A stretch of DNA of 64,000 nucleotides from CAWGJC01 sp965276665 (GCA_965276665.1 OZ255620.1:3286001-3350000); one strand, 5' to 3'. Positions 1 through 7,770 are shown, numbered from the stretch's first letter. Numbers and translations are program-made. The notes: a model not told the origin generated them from the letters alone.

Positions 1-1
1 G

Positions 2-187
2 ATAAACACCGGACAAAAATGGTCCGATGTGGACGCATCGTCGGTTGAGAAATTGCCGCCCGCCGGTCCGTACCTCGCGGGCCGTTCTGCGCTAAAGGCG
101 CGAGACTCCCTCCTCGCGTTACGTGATCTCATCGACGGCGCGCTCCGGGATATCGACCTGTTTGAGCAGGTGCGCGGGGATGAGTGA
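2..187 (+). CDS. Phage protein, C-terminal part only
   Basis: An open frame enters from the left edge and runs 61 codons to a TGA at 185-187. It overlaps the start of the methyltransferase gene by 8 nt, the tight packing seen through the rest of this early operon. The peptide is charged and helical (ending VRGDE) with no domain I recognise. The beginning of the gene lies outside the window, so its size and function cannot be judged. Confidence 0.5.
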   Translation: MNTGQKWSDVDASSVEKLPPAGPYLAGRSALKARDSLLALRDLIDGALRDIDLFEQVRGDE

Positions 188-1430
188 AGGGGCGATCGCT
201 GCCTATGGTTCGCACCCGTTAGCGGAAATATTCCCGCTTATGGTCGGGAAGGACATTGACTCTCTGGCAGGCGATATCCGCTCGAATGGACTAAGGCAGC
301 CTATCGTTCTTCTAGACGGCATGATCCTCGACGGGCGCAATCGCTACCGCGCCTGCATTTCAGTCGACGTCACTCCGGCGTTTGAGACTTACAGCGGTGA
401 CGACCCGCTGAAATTCGTCATTTCACTCAATCTAAGTCGGCGCCATCTCGACGAGAGCCAGCGAGCAATGGTGGCGGCGAAGATCGCCAATATTCAGGGC
501 CCCGGCCGCCAACCAGATAATGCGCCAATTGGCGCAATTTCTCAGGACTCGGCGGGGGAGCTACTTAACGTCAGTCGTCGTTCTGTGCAACGCGCTAATG
601 ACGTCATCCGCAGCCCCATCAAGGAACTTGCCAGGGAAGTTGAGAACGGCGGCGTCAGCGTCTCAGCGGCTGCGACCGTAGCTCGGATGCCGGAGGCGGA
701 GCAGCGCGAGGTCGTTGCTCGGGGCAAGACAGAAATTCTTGCTGCGGCGAAAGCATTCAAGGCTGTCGATGCTGAGTCAAAAAAACGAGCCCGTTCAGCC
801 AAAGAATCTGCCCTCGCGGCTGCAACGTTAGCGGCGTCCGAGCAGATAGGCACCAAGCTCTACGGCGTCATCAGTGCGGACCCGCCATGGCGGTTCGAAC
901 CCTACAGCCGCGAAACCGGCATGGATCGCGCCGCCGACAATCACTACCCCACGATGACGACTGACACGATCTGCGACATGACGGTGCCATCAGCTGAGGA
1001 TTGCGTACTCTTTCTGTGGGCGACAGCACCCATGCTACCAGATGCGCTGAGGGTCATGAACGCGTGGGGGTTTACGTACAAGTCGCATGTCGTCTGGGTA
1101 AAGGATCGTATCGGCACAGGCTATTGGGCTCGAAACAAACACGAGCTTTTACTCATTGGCACTAGGGGCTCGATTCCTGCACCTTCGCCAGGCACGCAGT
1201 TTATCTCGGCGATCGAAGCAGTCGTAGGTCAACATAGCGCCAAGCCAGCGGTGTTCGTTGAACAGATCGAGACGATGTTTCCATCCCTTGCAAGGCTTGA
1301 GATGTTCTGTCGATCTCCGCGAGAGGGTTGGGATAGCTGGGGTAATGAGACGCTAGGCGGCGTCCTGGCGGGGGCGGATGTGATGAACCCTGCCCAGAAG
1401 GACGGGGTTTCTTGCGCGGGCGGGATGTGA
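180..1430 (+). CDS. MT-A70 family adenine methyltransferase with ParB-like N-terminal domain
   Basis: Predicted DNA N6-adenine methyltransferase of 416 residues. Residues about 8-95 resemble the ParB/Srx-like domain (phrases such as LRQPIVLLDG and ILDGRNRYRA), followed by a helical, probably DNA-binding segment. The C-terminal half is the MT-A70 catalytic domain with the DPPW motif at residues 234-237. The ATG at 180 overlaps the previous gene; an upstream GTG at 123 is possible but adds residues unlike the family. In phages such enzymes usually modify phage DNA against host restriction, a role inferred here. The last codons lie in a 47-bp tandem duplication, so the C-terminal end (MNPAQKDGVSCAGGM) is probably not ancestral. 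Confidence 0.9.
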   Translation: MSEGAIAAYGSHPLAEIFPLMVGKDIDSLAGDIRSNGLRQPIVLLDGMILDGRNRYRACISVDVTPAFETYSGDDPLKFVISLNLSRRHLDESQRAMVAAKIANIQGPGRQPDNAPIGAISQDSAGELLNVSRRSVQRANDVIRSPIKELAREVENGGVSVSAAATVARMPEAEQREVVARGKTEILAAAKAFKAVDAESKKRARSAKESALAAATLAASEQIGTKLYGVISADPPWRFEPYSRETGMDRAADNHYPTMTTDTICDMTVPSAEDCVLFLWATAPMLPDALRVMNAWGFTYKSHVVWVKDRIGTGYWARNKHELLLIGTRGSIPAPSPGTQFISAIEAVVGQHSAKPAVFVEQIETMFPSLARLEMFCRSPREGWDSWGNETLGGVLAGADVMNPAQKDGVSCAGGM

Positions 1431-1463
1431 TGGACCGTGCCCAGAAGGACGGGGTTTCTTGCG
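1376..1463 (+). repeat. Tandem direct repeat, 47-bp period
   Basis: Two copies (1376-1416 and 1423-1463) of a 41-nt segment match at all but two positions and are offset by 47 bp. The duplication spans the end of the methyltransferase gene and the start of the next small gene, so both proteins contain the peptide AQKDGVSC. It appears to have created the current stop/start overlap. Confidence 0.85.
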
Positions 1464-1663
1464 GGGTCCAGGTGATGTGGCCCAACTGCCACTGCGGGAA
1501 GGAAGCCGTTGCCGTCGCCCCCGGCACGCAGCCCGAGATCGTCCCCGGCGACATCGTCATCTCATGCGGCCAGCCGGCACGCGGATGGTGCCTTGAGCAC
1601 TGGCCGACGCCGCGGGGATTTCAGGCTGATCTGTTCTCTTCCAACCAATTATCTAGAGGGTGA
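1430..1663 (+). CDS. Small cysteine-rich phage protein
   Basis: A 77-residue protein starting at the ATG that overlaps the methyltransferase stop (TGATG arrangement). It contains CHC near residue 19 and two later cysteines (ISCG and WCLEHW), suggesting a small zinc-binding fold. A later ATG at 1475 is an alternative start that would exclude the duplicated peptide. The gene is followed by a 3-nt overlap with a GTG of the next frame. No family recognised. Confidence 0.6.
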   Translation: MDRAQKDGVSCGVQVMWPNCHCGKEAVAVAPGTQPEIVPGDIVISCGQPARGWCLEHWPTPRGFQADLFSSNQLSRG

Positions 1664-1668
1664 TGACA

Positions 1669-2043
1669 ATGGCAAGTTCGCGTCCGTTCCTCGACTTTCT
1701 GCGTGAGCACCGTAATGGTGTTTCGCACGACGAGCTGAGCGATGCTCTCCAAGAGTTGGTTGCTGCGGTCGTTGAAGAAGGTAAGGCTGGTCGGCTGACG
1801 CTGACGATTTCCGTCAAGCCGGCAGATACCGGAGGAGGCGCTCTCCTCGTCGCCGATGACATCAAAATCGTTCCACCGAAGCGTACCAAGAGCGGAAGCA
1901 TCTTTTTTGCCAGTCCCGAAAACAACCTCATCCGGCAAGACCCGAAACAGACGACGCTTCCCCTCCGCGATATCAACCCAGGCGCTTCGGAAGCCCGCGA
2001 CATTGGCGGGGCACCGTCATCCACCAGCAAAGCCTTGGCGTAA
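1669..2043 (+). CDS. Conserved phage hypothetical protein
   Basis: A 124-residue protein. I start it at the ATG at 1669 because a GAGGG ribosome site ends 8 nt before it; GTG 1660 and ATG 1663 are in-frame alternatives. The first 60 residues form a compact predicted alpha/beta segment (FLDFLREHRNG, then LTISVKPADTGG). The tail after residue 70 is polar and probably disordered. It precedes the DUF2303 gene by 11 nt; a paired role in early phage metabolism is possible but unproven. Confidence 0.75.
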   Translation: MASSRPFLDFLREHRNGVSHDELSDALQELVAAVVEEGKAGRLTLTISVKPADTGGGALLVADDIKIVPPKRTKSGSIFFASPENNLIRQDPKQTTLPLRDINPGASEARDIGGAPSSTSKALA

Positions 2044-2054
2044 GGAAGGCGATC

Positions 2055-2906
2055 ATGGACACCGAAAACAGGACCGACATGCAGGCTGTGATCGATGCCG
2101 CTCGGGCCGGCGTCAATCCAGTCCATCTGAACCGATCGCACGAGCAATCTCTCGTCTTTGCTCCTCTCGGAAACGACGGTAACGGGCGTGTGCTCGATCT
2201 GGAGAAGCACCTGCTCAAGCCGCACCGCAAGCGGGGGGCGATCACCGTTTATGACGCGGCGAGCTTCAATATCGTCTTGGCGGACAATGCGGATGCGGGT
2301 GACATCTGTATCTATCTCGACCGCGACCTGAGCCGCCCAGCGATCACAGCGGTAATGAATGATCACGGAAAAACGGGCGCTGGGTGGCGCGATTTCCGCT
2401 GTGAGATCGGCTTTCGTGAGACGCCGCAATGGTTGCGTTGGCGCGCGATGGACGGGAAGATGCTTCGGCAGGCCGACTTTGCTGAATTCATCGAAGACAA
2501 TCTCGCGGACATCGAGAGCCCGCCCGGTGCGCAGATGCTGGAGATTGTAACCTATTTGCAAGCGACCCGGACGGTTAACTTCAAGTCGGCAGTGCGTCTA
2601 TCCAACGGACAGGTTCAATTCCAGAACAGCGATGACATAGACGCGAAAGTCGGGCCGGGCATGATTGCCGTGCCGGAGACGTTCACGCTCGCTCTTGCCC
2701 CCTTGCTTGGGTGCCCAAGCTACCGGGTTCCGGCGCGTTTTCGATACCGGCTTCAGGATGGAAAGCTGATGCTTGGGTTTAAGCTTCAACGCATCGAAGA
2801 CTTGATGTCTGAGCTCATAAACGATGTCGTGGCGAAGATCGAACGTGGAGCAAACATCTCCATGCTGGAGGGTAAAGCGCCATCGGTTGTCTCAGCGGCT
2901 GACTGA
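2055..2906 (+). CDS. DUF2303 (YfdQ-like) phage protein
   Basis: A 283-residue protein matching the DUF2303 family typified by E. coli prophage gene yfdQ: a conserved core including WRDFRCEIGFRETPQW, the helix DFAEFIEDNLADI, and a C-terminal beta-rich half ending in KLQRIEDLMS. Function in the family is unknown; members sit in early replication/recombination clusters, as here. A GGAAGG ribosome site lies just before the ATG. The stop overlaps the ATG of the next gene. Confidence 0.85.
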   Translation: MDTENRTDMQAVIDAARAGVNPVHLNRSHEQSLVFAPLGNDGNGRVLDLEKHLLKPHRKRGAITVYDAASFNIVLADNADAGDICIYLDRDLSRPAITAVMNDHGKTGAGWRDFRCEIGFRETPQWLRWRAMDGKMLRQADFAEFIEDNLADIESPPGAQMLEIVTYLQATRTVNFKSAVRLSNGQVQFQNSDDIDAKVGPGMIAVPETFTLALAPLLGCPSYRVPARFRYRLQDGKLMLGFKLQRIEDLMSELINDVVAKIERGANISMLEGKAPSVVSAAD

Positions 2907-3481
2907 TGCTCCTCCGCCCTGACATGACGGCTGACCAGGAAATTGACCGGCTGGAGCGGGAGGCCAAGCGCCCCAATCGCCAGCGGGAGCATGATCTCCA
3001 GACGGTCGTCAAAGTTTATGTCGGTCGTGTCGTCACGTGCAAACACCGGTTCCTGGCGTTCGACCGCGCGCAGAAGATGTCGCGGCTCCAGCATATCCGC
3101 GAGCGGGCTCGAGGCATCGAGGCCGGTTGCGCTGACACCTGGCTAGGCTGGCTTCCCCCCGGCGAAATTCTTGGCAGGGATGCGTGGGGTGAGCTGAAAA
3201 TCCCGCCGAACAAGCCGACCGACAATCAGCTCCGGATCGGTCGGGATTGCATCGATTGCGGGCATCCCTGGTTCTGGACCACCAGTGTTGTCGGCTACTT
3301 CCGCGAGCTGGTGCGGCTGCGTGTGCCGCTGTCTCGCGATGCTGAGGCGCGGGCTGAAGGGGCCGATCGCCAGCTGGCCTTGCGCTGGTCGCAACCGGCA
3401 AAAGCATCGCGCCGGCAGAATGACGGGCGCAGCCGCGCGGCGCCGGGGTACGAGCCTTATCCGGATAACCCGTTCCTGTGA
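2906..3481 (+). CDS. Hypothetical phage protein
   Basis: A 191-residue basic protein with no family I can name. The middle has an aromatic-rich stretch (TWLGWLPPGEILGRDAWGE) and a CIDCGHPWFW segment whose cysteines might bind metal. The C-terminal 50 residues are arginine-rich and low complexity. It is translationally coupled on both sides (1-nt overlap upstream, 4-nt overlap downstream), which supports it as part of the early operon. Confidence 0.65.
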   Translation: MLLRPDMTADQEIDRLEREAKRPNRQREHDLQTVVKVYVGRVVTCKHRFLAFDRAQKMSRLQHIRERARGIEAGCADTWLGWLPPGEILGRDAWGELKIPPNKPTDNQLRIGRDCIDCGHPWFWTTSVVGYFRELVRLRVPLSRDAEARAEGADRQLALRWSQPAKASRRQNDGRSRAAPGYEPYPDNPFL

Positions 3482-3675
3482 TCGTCGCGCCACCAAACGA
3501 GGTGCAGCAGCGTGCGTGGGAGTGCGCCTATGTCCTGCGCGCCGACTTCGACGAGCTGCTGCCGCTGGAGCAGCGCGTTCGATGCGAGGTTGTGCTTCGG
3601 AGTGCCGCGCTCGGCTGGGAGAACTGCCAGGAGATGTTTCGGCTGTACGACGTGGTGGCTGGGGTGCGGGTGTGA
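3478..3675 (+). CDS. Small hypothetical phage protein
   Basis: A 65-residue acidic helical protein beginning at a GTG that overlaps the previous stop (GTGA). It contains QQRAWECAYVLRADFDELLPLEQR and reads as a normal folded small protein. No known family. It lies 37 nt upstream of the primase-helicase gene and may serve replication, judged by position alone. Confidence 0.6.
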   Translation: MIVAPPNEVQQRAWECAYVLRADFDELLPLEQRVRCEVVLRSAALGWENCQEMFRLYDVVAGVRV

Positions 3676-3712
3676 TGCTCAACCACGACGTGGGTTCGGA
3701 GCGTAGGCCGTG

Positions 3713-5857
3713 ATGAGTCTTGGCGAGGCCGCGATCAAGCTAGGATTGCCGTGCTTTGCCTGCGGAGCAGACAAGCGACCAGTCGTCGAGACAGGCTTCA
3801 AGGCAGCGACCACTGAGAGCGCGCGCCTCACTGCGATGTTTGACCGTCCTGGTGCTGCACTCATTGGCGTTCCGACTGGCGAAAAGTCTGGCATCGTCAT
3901 TGTTGATGTCGACATACGCGCCGATCGTAACGGTATGGATTGGCTGAACCAGAACAGCGAGGCGCTTCCGCAAACACGAACGCACCGCACGCAATCTGGC
4001 GGTCTCCATCTAGTGTTCCGCTACCCCGCCGGCCATGACATCCGCAACAGCGCCGGTCGGGTTGCTCCAGGCGTCGATGTCCGGGCGAACGGTGGGTACG
4101 CCATCTATCCGCCTTCTCCGGGCTACGCAGTTGCCGATCCTGAAGAGCCGGCCGACATGCCGCGCTGGCTTATCCGCGCTTGCCTTCCTCCTGAGTTTGA
4201 GAGGCCCGCTGCATCTCCCTATAAGCTTCGCGTCGACGGTGGTTCGCCATATGGGATTGCCGCTTTAGAACGTGAATGCGAGGAAATTCGACAAGCTCCG
4301 TTCGGACAACAGTATTACACGCTGAACAGCGCCGCATTGAAAATTGGCGCTCTTGTCGCTGGCGGGGAAATCCAAGAGGGAATTGCTTTCTCTGCCCTTC
4401 TGTCTGCTGGATGCTCAATGGCTTCGGAGCCAGGCCGCCCTCGCTGGACCTCTCGCGAAATCGAAGACAAGGTTAGGCGCGCTGTCTCGGACGGTAAGTC
4501 ATCGCCGAGGTCGGCCCCGGAACGACCATTTGAATACCGCGAACCGCAAAATTCACCACCTCCCGACCTTGACGACGAAGCGTACTGGACATCGCTCGAC
4601 GCGGTTGCCCGCATGTCGGCCGGCGAGTGGCATGGGCTTGAGCAGCGCGAGAGTGGCCGCGCCATCCCCGCTTCAGACCGCGCCAAGGCGGCGGCTGGCG
4701 AGAACCTCCTATGGGTTGTCTCCGAACCTTGGATAGAAGCAGAAATCGCGCCTAGGCCATGGATTGTTCGCGGCTATCTCATGCGCGGTTCCGTGACTGT
4801 CGTTTCCGGCCCGGGCTCGGCCGGCAAGTCCTCGCTCATGGTGGCCTGGAGTTCTTCTCTCGCGGCGGGAAAGCAGTTCAGCGGTTTCAAACCGGGCTTC
4901 GCGATGCGCGTCGGCACCTACAACGTCGAGGATGACCAGGACGAGCAGAAGCGACGCTTCTCGGCCATGGCGGCGCAGATGGGGATCCCGGTTTGTGACC
5001 TGATGGGGCGCCTGGCTATTCTAGGGCCGTCCGGCGTCGGAACCCTGCTTCATATGACCCCAGATGGCCGCCTGCTCGTCAACACGCCCGTCATGGACAA
5101 GCTCGAGGCCTGGGTCAGTGAATTCAGGCCCGACGTTCTGATGCTCGACCCCTTCGTCGAGTTGCACGCCGAAAAGGAGAACGACAACACCGCCGTCCGC
5201 GCCGTCATGGCCCGTTTCCGCGCGATGGCCATTGAACACTGCATGGCGGTTGTGATCCTGCACCATTCCAGCAAGGGCCAGAACACGCCAGGTGATCCGG
5301 ACAGCCTGCGGGGGGCGTCTTCCATCGTCGGGGCGGCCCGCGTCGCCTTGACGATCAACGTCATGACCGAGCAGGAGGCGGAAGGCTTCGCCATTCCCAA
5401 GGAGCGGCGCAGGGACTACTTCCGCCTCGACGGCGCCAAGAGCAACTACGCACCGATCGACGAAGCCGAGTGGTTCGTTCGTGAAGTGCGTGAGCTCGAA
5501 AACGGCGATGCCGTTGCCGTTGCGTGGCCTTGGGAGCCGCCTAGCGTGTTCAGGGACCTCTCCGTCGAACAATGCAACGTTGTGTTGGACAGAATCGGAG
5601 CCGGCTATGCACCGGGGCTTTTGTACCGGCCAAATCAGTTGGGTGGCGCCAGCCCCAGATGGGTTGGCAATGTCCTGGTTCAGAATGGCCTGACCGAAGA
5701 ACAGGCCAAGAAGGTCGTGAAGCTTTGGCTGCGCAACGGGCTTCTCGTCGAGAAGCGATACAAAGACGCATCCGAAGGAAAGATGCGGACCGGTGTTATC
5801 GTAGATAACACAAGGCGGCCTATCGCTAACAAAGACGGGGTTATTCCCGATTCATGA
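3713..5857 (+). CDS. Bifunctional primase-polymerase / RepA-like helicase
   Basis: Phage replication protein of 714 residues. Residues 1-170 form a bifunctional primase-polymerase (prim-pol) domain, with FACGADKRP, the catalytic pattern IVDVDIRAD and the SGGLHLVFRYP strand. A linker is followed by a RecA-type ATPase: Walker A GPGSAGKSS near residue 366, and Walker B DVLMLDPF ending at the Asp near residue 479, then ILHHSSKG, as in AAA_25/RepA helicases. The C-terminal 150 residues look like winged-helix DNA binding. Such proteins open an origin and prime replication. The start could be GTG 3710 or ATG 3713. The iteron-like repeats immediately downstream are its likely target or that of a partner. 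Confidence 0.9.
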   Translation: MSLGEAAIKLGLPCFACGADKRPVVETGFKAATTESARLTAMFDRPGAALIGVPTGEKSGIVIVDVDIRADRNGMDWLNQNSEALPQTRTHRTQSGGLHLVFRYPAGHDIRNSAGRVAPGVDVRANGGYAIYPPSPGYAVADPEEPADMPRWLIRACLPPEFERPAASPYKLRVDGGSPYGIAALERECEEIRQAPFGQQYYTLNSAALKIGALVAGGEIQEGIAFSALLSAGCSMASEPGRPRWTSREIEDKVRRAVSDGKSSPRSAPERPFEYREPQNSPPPDLDDEAYWTSLDAVARMSAGEWHGLEQRESGRAIPASDRAKAAAGENLLWVVSEPWIEAEIAPRPWIVRGYLMRGSVTVVSGPGSAGKSSLMVAWSSSLAAGKQFSGFKPGFAMRVGTYNVEDDQDEQKRRFSAMAAQMGIPVCDLMGRLAILGPSGVGTLLHMTPDGRLLVNTPVMDKLEAWVSEFRPDVLMLDPFVELHAEKENDNTAVRAVMARFRAMAIEHCMAVVILHHSSKGQNTPGDPDSLRGASSIVGAARVALTINVMTEQEAEGFAIPKERRRDYFRLDGAKSNYAPIDEAEWFVREVRELENGDAVAVAWPWEPPSVFRDLSVEQCNVVLDRIGAGYAPGLLYRPNQLGGASPRWVGNVLVQNGLTEEQAKKVVKLWLRNGLLVEKRYKDASEGKMRTGVIVDNTRRPIANKDGVIPDS

Positions 5858-6063
5858 GGCTTGAAAAAGTGGCGGTGGAAGTGGCGGAAAAGTGGCGGAA
5901 TGGACCCCGGGCAAAACCCCCGGCGGAGGGAGTTTCCGCCACTTCCACCCCCCAAGGGGTGGTTGTAAGTGGCGGAAGCTCCTCCCGAAGCCGCCAGTCG
6001 GGTTTCGAAGTGGCGGAGAAAGTGGCGGAAAGCAAAGTGGCGGAACTGGGGTCACTAACATGA
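5854..6063 (+). CDS. Small ORF covering the iteron region
   Basis: A 69-codon frame whose ATG overlaps the helicase stop (ATGA) and whose own TGA overlaps another ATG at 6060. These coupled junctions argue that it is translated. The product (MRLEKVAVEVAEKWRNG...) is low in complexity because it is written over repeated AGTGGCGGAA motifs. The repeats occur in different frames and once inverted, so they are a DNA-level signal, and the protein may have no function of its own. Confidence 0.35.
   Translation: MRLEKVAVEVAEKWRNGPRAKPPAEGVSATSTPQGVVVSGGSSSRSRQSGFEVAEKVAESKVAELGSLT
5869..6045 (+). repeat. Iteron-like repeat cluster, candidate phage origin
   Basis: The core AGTGGCGGAA (last bases variable) occurs at 5869, 5880, 5891, 5968, 6009, 6021 and 6036 on this strand, and once inverted at 5934-5943. 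The first three are spaced exactly 11 bp, about one helical turn, as in iterons bound by replication initiators. The position directly after a primase-helicase gene fits an origin; an operator array is the alternative. Copies sit in different codon phases. Confidence 0.65.
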
Positions 6064-6152
6064 GCGCGTTAGAATTTCCGGTGATCTCTCCATCTGCTGT
6101 CCGCGCTGACAAACAGGGAAGGTGCAACACCGCAAGACAGCGACCTTCATGA
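6060..6152 (+). CDS. Possible 30-residue peptide
   Basis: A short frame starting at an ATG that overlaps the preceding TGA. The peptide (MSALEFPVISPSAVRADK and a basic tail) has no recognised features and no ribosome site beyond coupling. Listed because the overlap style matches neighbouring genes; it may equally be leader sequence. The following 63 nt to 6215 hold only the ribosome site of the next gene. Confidence 0.25.
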   Translation: MSALEFPVISPSAVRADKQGRCNTARQRPS

Positions 6153-6215
6153 CTTATGAATTGGCGGACAGCCCTGGTTTCGAGCTGAACTCGAATTGGA
6201 GCAGAGGGGGCAAGC

Positions 6216-6479
6216 ATGAAGAACGTCAGCGTCATTGACGAACTGGCGTTGGTTCGATCTCAGATCGCTGAATTGAGGCATCGGGAAAAAGCGTTACGGG
6301 ACATAGTCTTGGCTGATCACGAAACTTTAGCCGGAGCGAAATACCGGGGCGTCGTGACTCATTCCGTGCGGCGTCAGGTCAACATTGAGGCGCTTCGTTG
6401 GACTTATCCCGACCTCGTGGAGGAGTTTACAACCGAGCTCCCTGTAGCCGTTCTCCGCGTGATCGAGATCGAAAATTAA
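6216..6479 (+). CDS. Small coiled-coil phage protein
   Basis: An 87-residue protein with a strong GAGGGGG ribosome site a few bases before the ATG. The first 35 residues form a predicted helix or short coiled coil (ELALVRSQIAELRHREKALRDIV). A beta-rich second half contains GVVTHSVRRQVNIEALRWTYPDL. This layout recurs in small early proteins of alphaproteobacterial phages, but I know no function. Confidence 0.65.
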   Translation: MKNVSVIDELALVRSQIAELRHREKALRDIVLADHETLAGAKYRGVVTHSVRRQVNIEALRWTYPDLVEEFTTELPVAVLRVIEIEN

Positions 6480-6521
6480 GAATGCCGAATTGGAGCGCGA
6501 ATTGACGCAAATGGTGCACAC

Positions 6522-6605
6522 ATGACCGCGCTCGGCGAGGCCCTGATCGAGGCCGAGCTTCCGAACACCAGAACAATGCTTTCCTCAGGTTCTTCGGCGG
6601 GCTGA
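6522..6605 (+). CDS. 27-residue ORF, possible truncated gene start
   Basis: A short frame (MTALGEALIEAELPNT...) whose first 13 codons closely match the start of a second frame at 6992 (MTALADALTAAG). Both look like the front ends of related genes whose remaining parts have been lost. No convincing ribosome site. It may be a remnant rather than a working gene. Confidence 0.3.
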   Translation: MTALGEALIEAELPNTRTMLSSGSSAG

Positions 6606-6611
6606 CACCCA

Positions 6612-6995
6612 ATGACCCGCCGCCCGCATCTGTACGCGACGCTACACGCCTCTGACCGCATTTCCTGTGGTGAGGTAGCGGTCAGGGCATTCACGCCAAT
6701 CCTGACGCTTGCCAGGCGGCTTCTCGCGGCAGGGTATGATCCGGAGACTGTGCTCGAGGTAAGATGGAAGGATGGCGGCGAGTCTCTCGTGCCTAGGTCG
6801 TTGAATGTTTATGCCAGGTGGTCGATCTCCGAGACTGATCGGGGTGGGATCAAATTGGTGCCGTTCGTGGCTGACCTGCGGTTCGTGAAGGCGGCAGACG
6901 ACGCACCGGAACTGACTGCCGAGCAACCTCAGCGAGCGCTTCAGCCGTCTCAGGTGTTCCATGAACTTTCCCGCATCCCGAAAGGCACCGCATGA
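6612..6995 (+). CDS. Hypothetical phage protein
   Basis: A 127-residue protein. Its core combines a helix (FTPILTLARRLLAAG) with strands (ETVLEVRWKDG and IKLVPFVADLRFV), suggesting a small alpha/beta fold. The C-terminal 30 residues are polar. Its stop overlaps the ATG at 6992, so a further gene once followed in the same operon. No family recognised. Confidence 0.65.
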   Translation: MTRRPHLYATLHASDRISCGEVAVRAFTPILTLARRLLAAGYDPETVLEVRWKDGGESLVPRSLNVYARWSISETDRGGIKLVPFVADLRFVKAADDAPELTAEQPQRALQPSQVFHELSRIPKGTA

Positions 6996-7027
6996 CCGCG
7001 CTCGCCGACGCCCTGACGGCCGCCGGG
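6992..7027 (+). pseudogene. Front end of a gene cut off by the HicAB module
   Basis: An ATG coupled to the preceding stop begins MTALADALTAAG, matching the start of the frame at 6522. From 7028 onward the same frame is only the antisense of hicB. The simplest reading is that the toxin-antitoxin cassette was inserted just inside this gene and displaced its body. Confidence 0.35.
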
Positions 7028-7450
7028 TCAGCCTACGTCCTCAACCACGACCTCAAGCCGCCGGCCGACGCTGTGCAGGGCTTCTTCCACCGCCTCGATG
7101 TGCGAGCGGTGCAGGGGATCCCGCAGGCGCCGCACAGCCTTCTCGTCGGTGTTCAGCCGCCGCCCGAGTTCCATGTTCGACACCCCCCCGGCCACCATGG
7201 CGTCGTGCAGCCCGAGCTTGGCGATCTCAAGAGCGGTCGGGGTCACGACCAGGCCGCCGTCAGCGGATGGCACAGGCAACGGCCGCCCATCGTCCACATA
7301 GACCGACAGCGCCGTCACCAGAGCGTCCGCGGCGGCTTGCAGCGCCTGGTCGATGGTCGAGCCCTCGGTGATGAGCTCCGGGATGTCGGGGCAGGTGACG
7401 GTCACGCCATCAGCGGCTTCCGTCAGAACCACGGGGTAGGCGTATCGCAT
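7028..7450 (-). CDS. hicB: HicB-family antitoxin (first module)
   Basis: Antitoxin of a type II HicAB module, 140 residues. The N-terminal half is the partly degraded RNase H-like HicB fold (YPVVLTEAADGVTVTCPDIPEL, then a helix ALQAAADALVTAL). The C-terminal half contains a Xre-like helix-turn-helix (GLHDAMVAGGVSNMELGRRL) expected to bind the operator. It follows hicA with one base between them. By analogy it neutralises HicA and represses the operon. It is on the strand opposite to the surrounding phage genes, typical of a lysogeny-expressed cargo module. Confidence 0.9.
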   Translation of the reverse strand: MRYAYPVVLTEAADGVTVTCPDIPELITEGSTIDQALQAAADALVTALSVYVDDGRPLPVPSADGGLVVTPTALEIAKLGLHDAMVAGGVSNMELGRRLNTDEKAVRRLRDPLHRSHIEAVEEALHSVGRRLEVVVEDVG

Positions 7451-7451
7451 G

Positions 7452-7664
7452 TCATTCCTCCAGGTCGGCGTCGGTCAGCCCGAGTCGCTTCAGGATCGCG
7501 CGGTAGGTGCCGGTCGCCAGGTCGGCGCGGTGCATCGGGATCACCGTCGCCCGGCCGCCATGGCGCACCTTCGTGTGGCTGCCCTTCCCTTCGGCTTCGC
7601 TGTGGTCGAGCCCAAGCCGATTGGCGCGGCGGCGAAGGATGCGAAGAAGTTCGGCTGACCTCAT
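7452..7664 (-). CDS. hicA: HicA-family mRNA interferase toxin (first module)
   Basis: A 70-residue toxin with the compact double-stranded-RNA-binding-like HicA fold. The catalytic histidine lies in GKGSHTKVRHGG, and the tail KRLGLTDADLEE is typical of the family. I start it at the ATG at 7664; the open frame extends further upstream but only over operator sequence. HicA cleaves mRNA when its antitoxin is lost. Two similar palindromic sites lie directly upstream. Confidence 0.9.
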   Translation of the reverse strand: MRSAELLRILRRRANRLGLDHSEAEGKGSHTKVRHGGRATVIPMHRADLATGTYRAILKRLGLTDADLEE

Positions 7665-7675
7665 GGCGTGAGTAT

Positions 7676-7722
7676 CGGGCAAAAGTGTCCGAGATGCAAG
7701 CTTATTCGGGCAGTTATGTCCG
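7676..7722 (-). promoter_or_regulatory. Twin operator upstream of hicA (first module)
   Basis: CGGGCAAAAGTGTCCG (7676-7691) and CGGGCAGTTATGTCCG (7707-7722) share the form CGGgCA-N4-TGtCCG, with imperfect dyad symmetry, and are 31 bp apart, about three helical turns. They sit between hicA and the divergent gene at 7771, so HicB binding could control both directions. Confidence 0.6.
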
Positions 7723-7770
7723 ACCCTTGTCGGGTGTGCTGTGACCCGACGCCGTCCAAAGGAGGTTCCG

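Noticed and set aside
11..24. GGAC/GTCC inverted repeat resembling the hicA operator
   Set aside because: Inside a coding frame, without the CGGGCA-N4-TGTCCG spacing; probably chance.
7028..7744. Continuation of the plus-strand frame from 6992
   Set aside because: It runs antisense through hicB and hicA, which have strong family motifs; only the first 12 codons look like a real gene.
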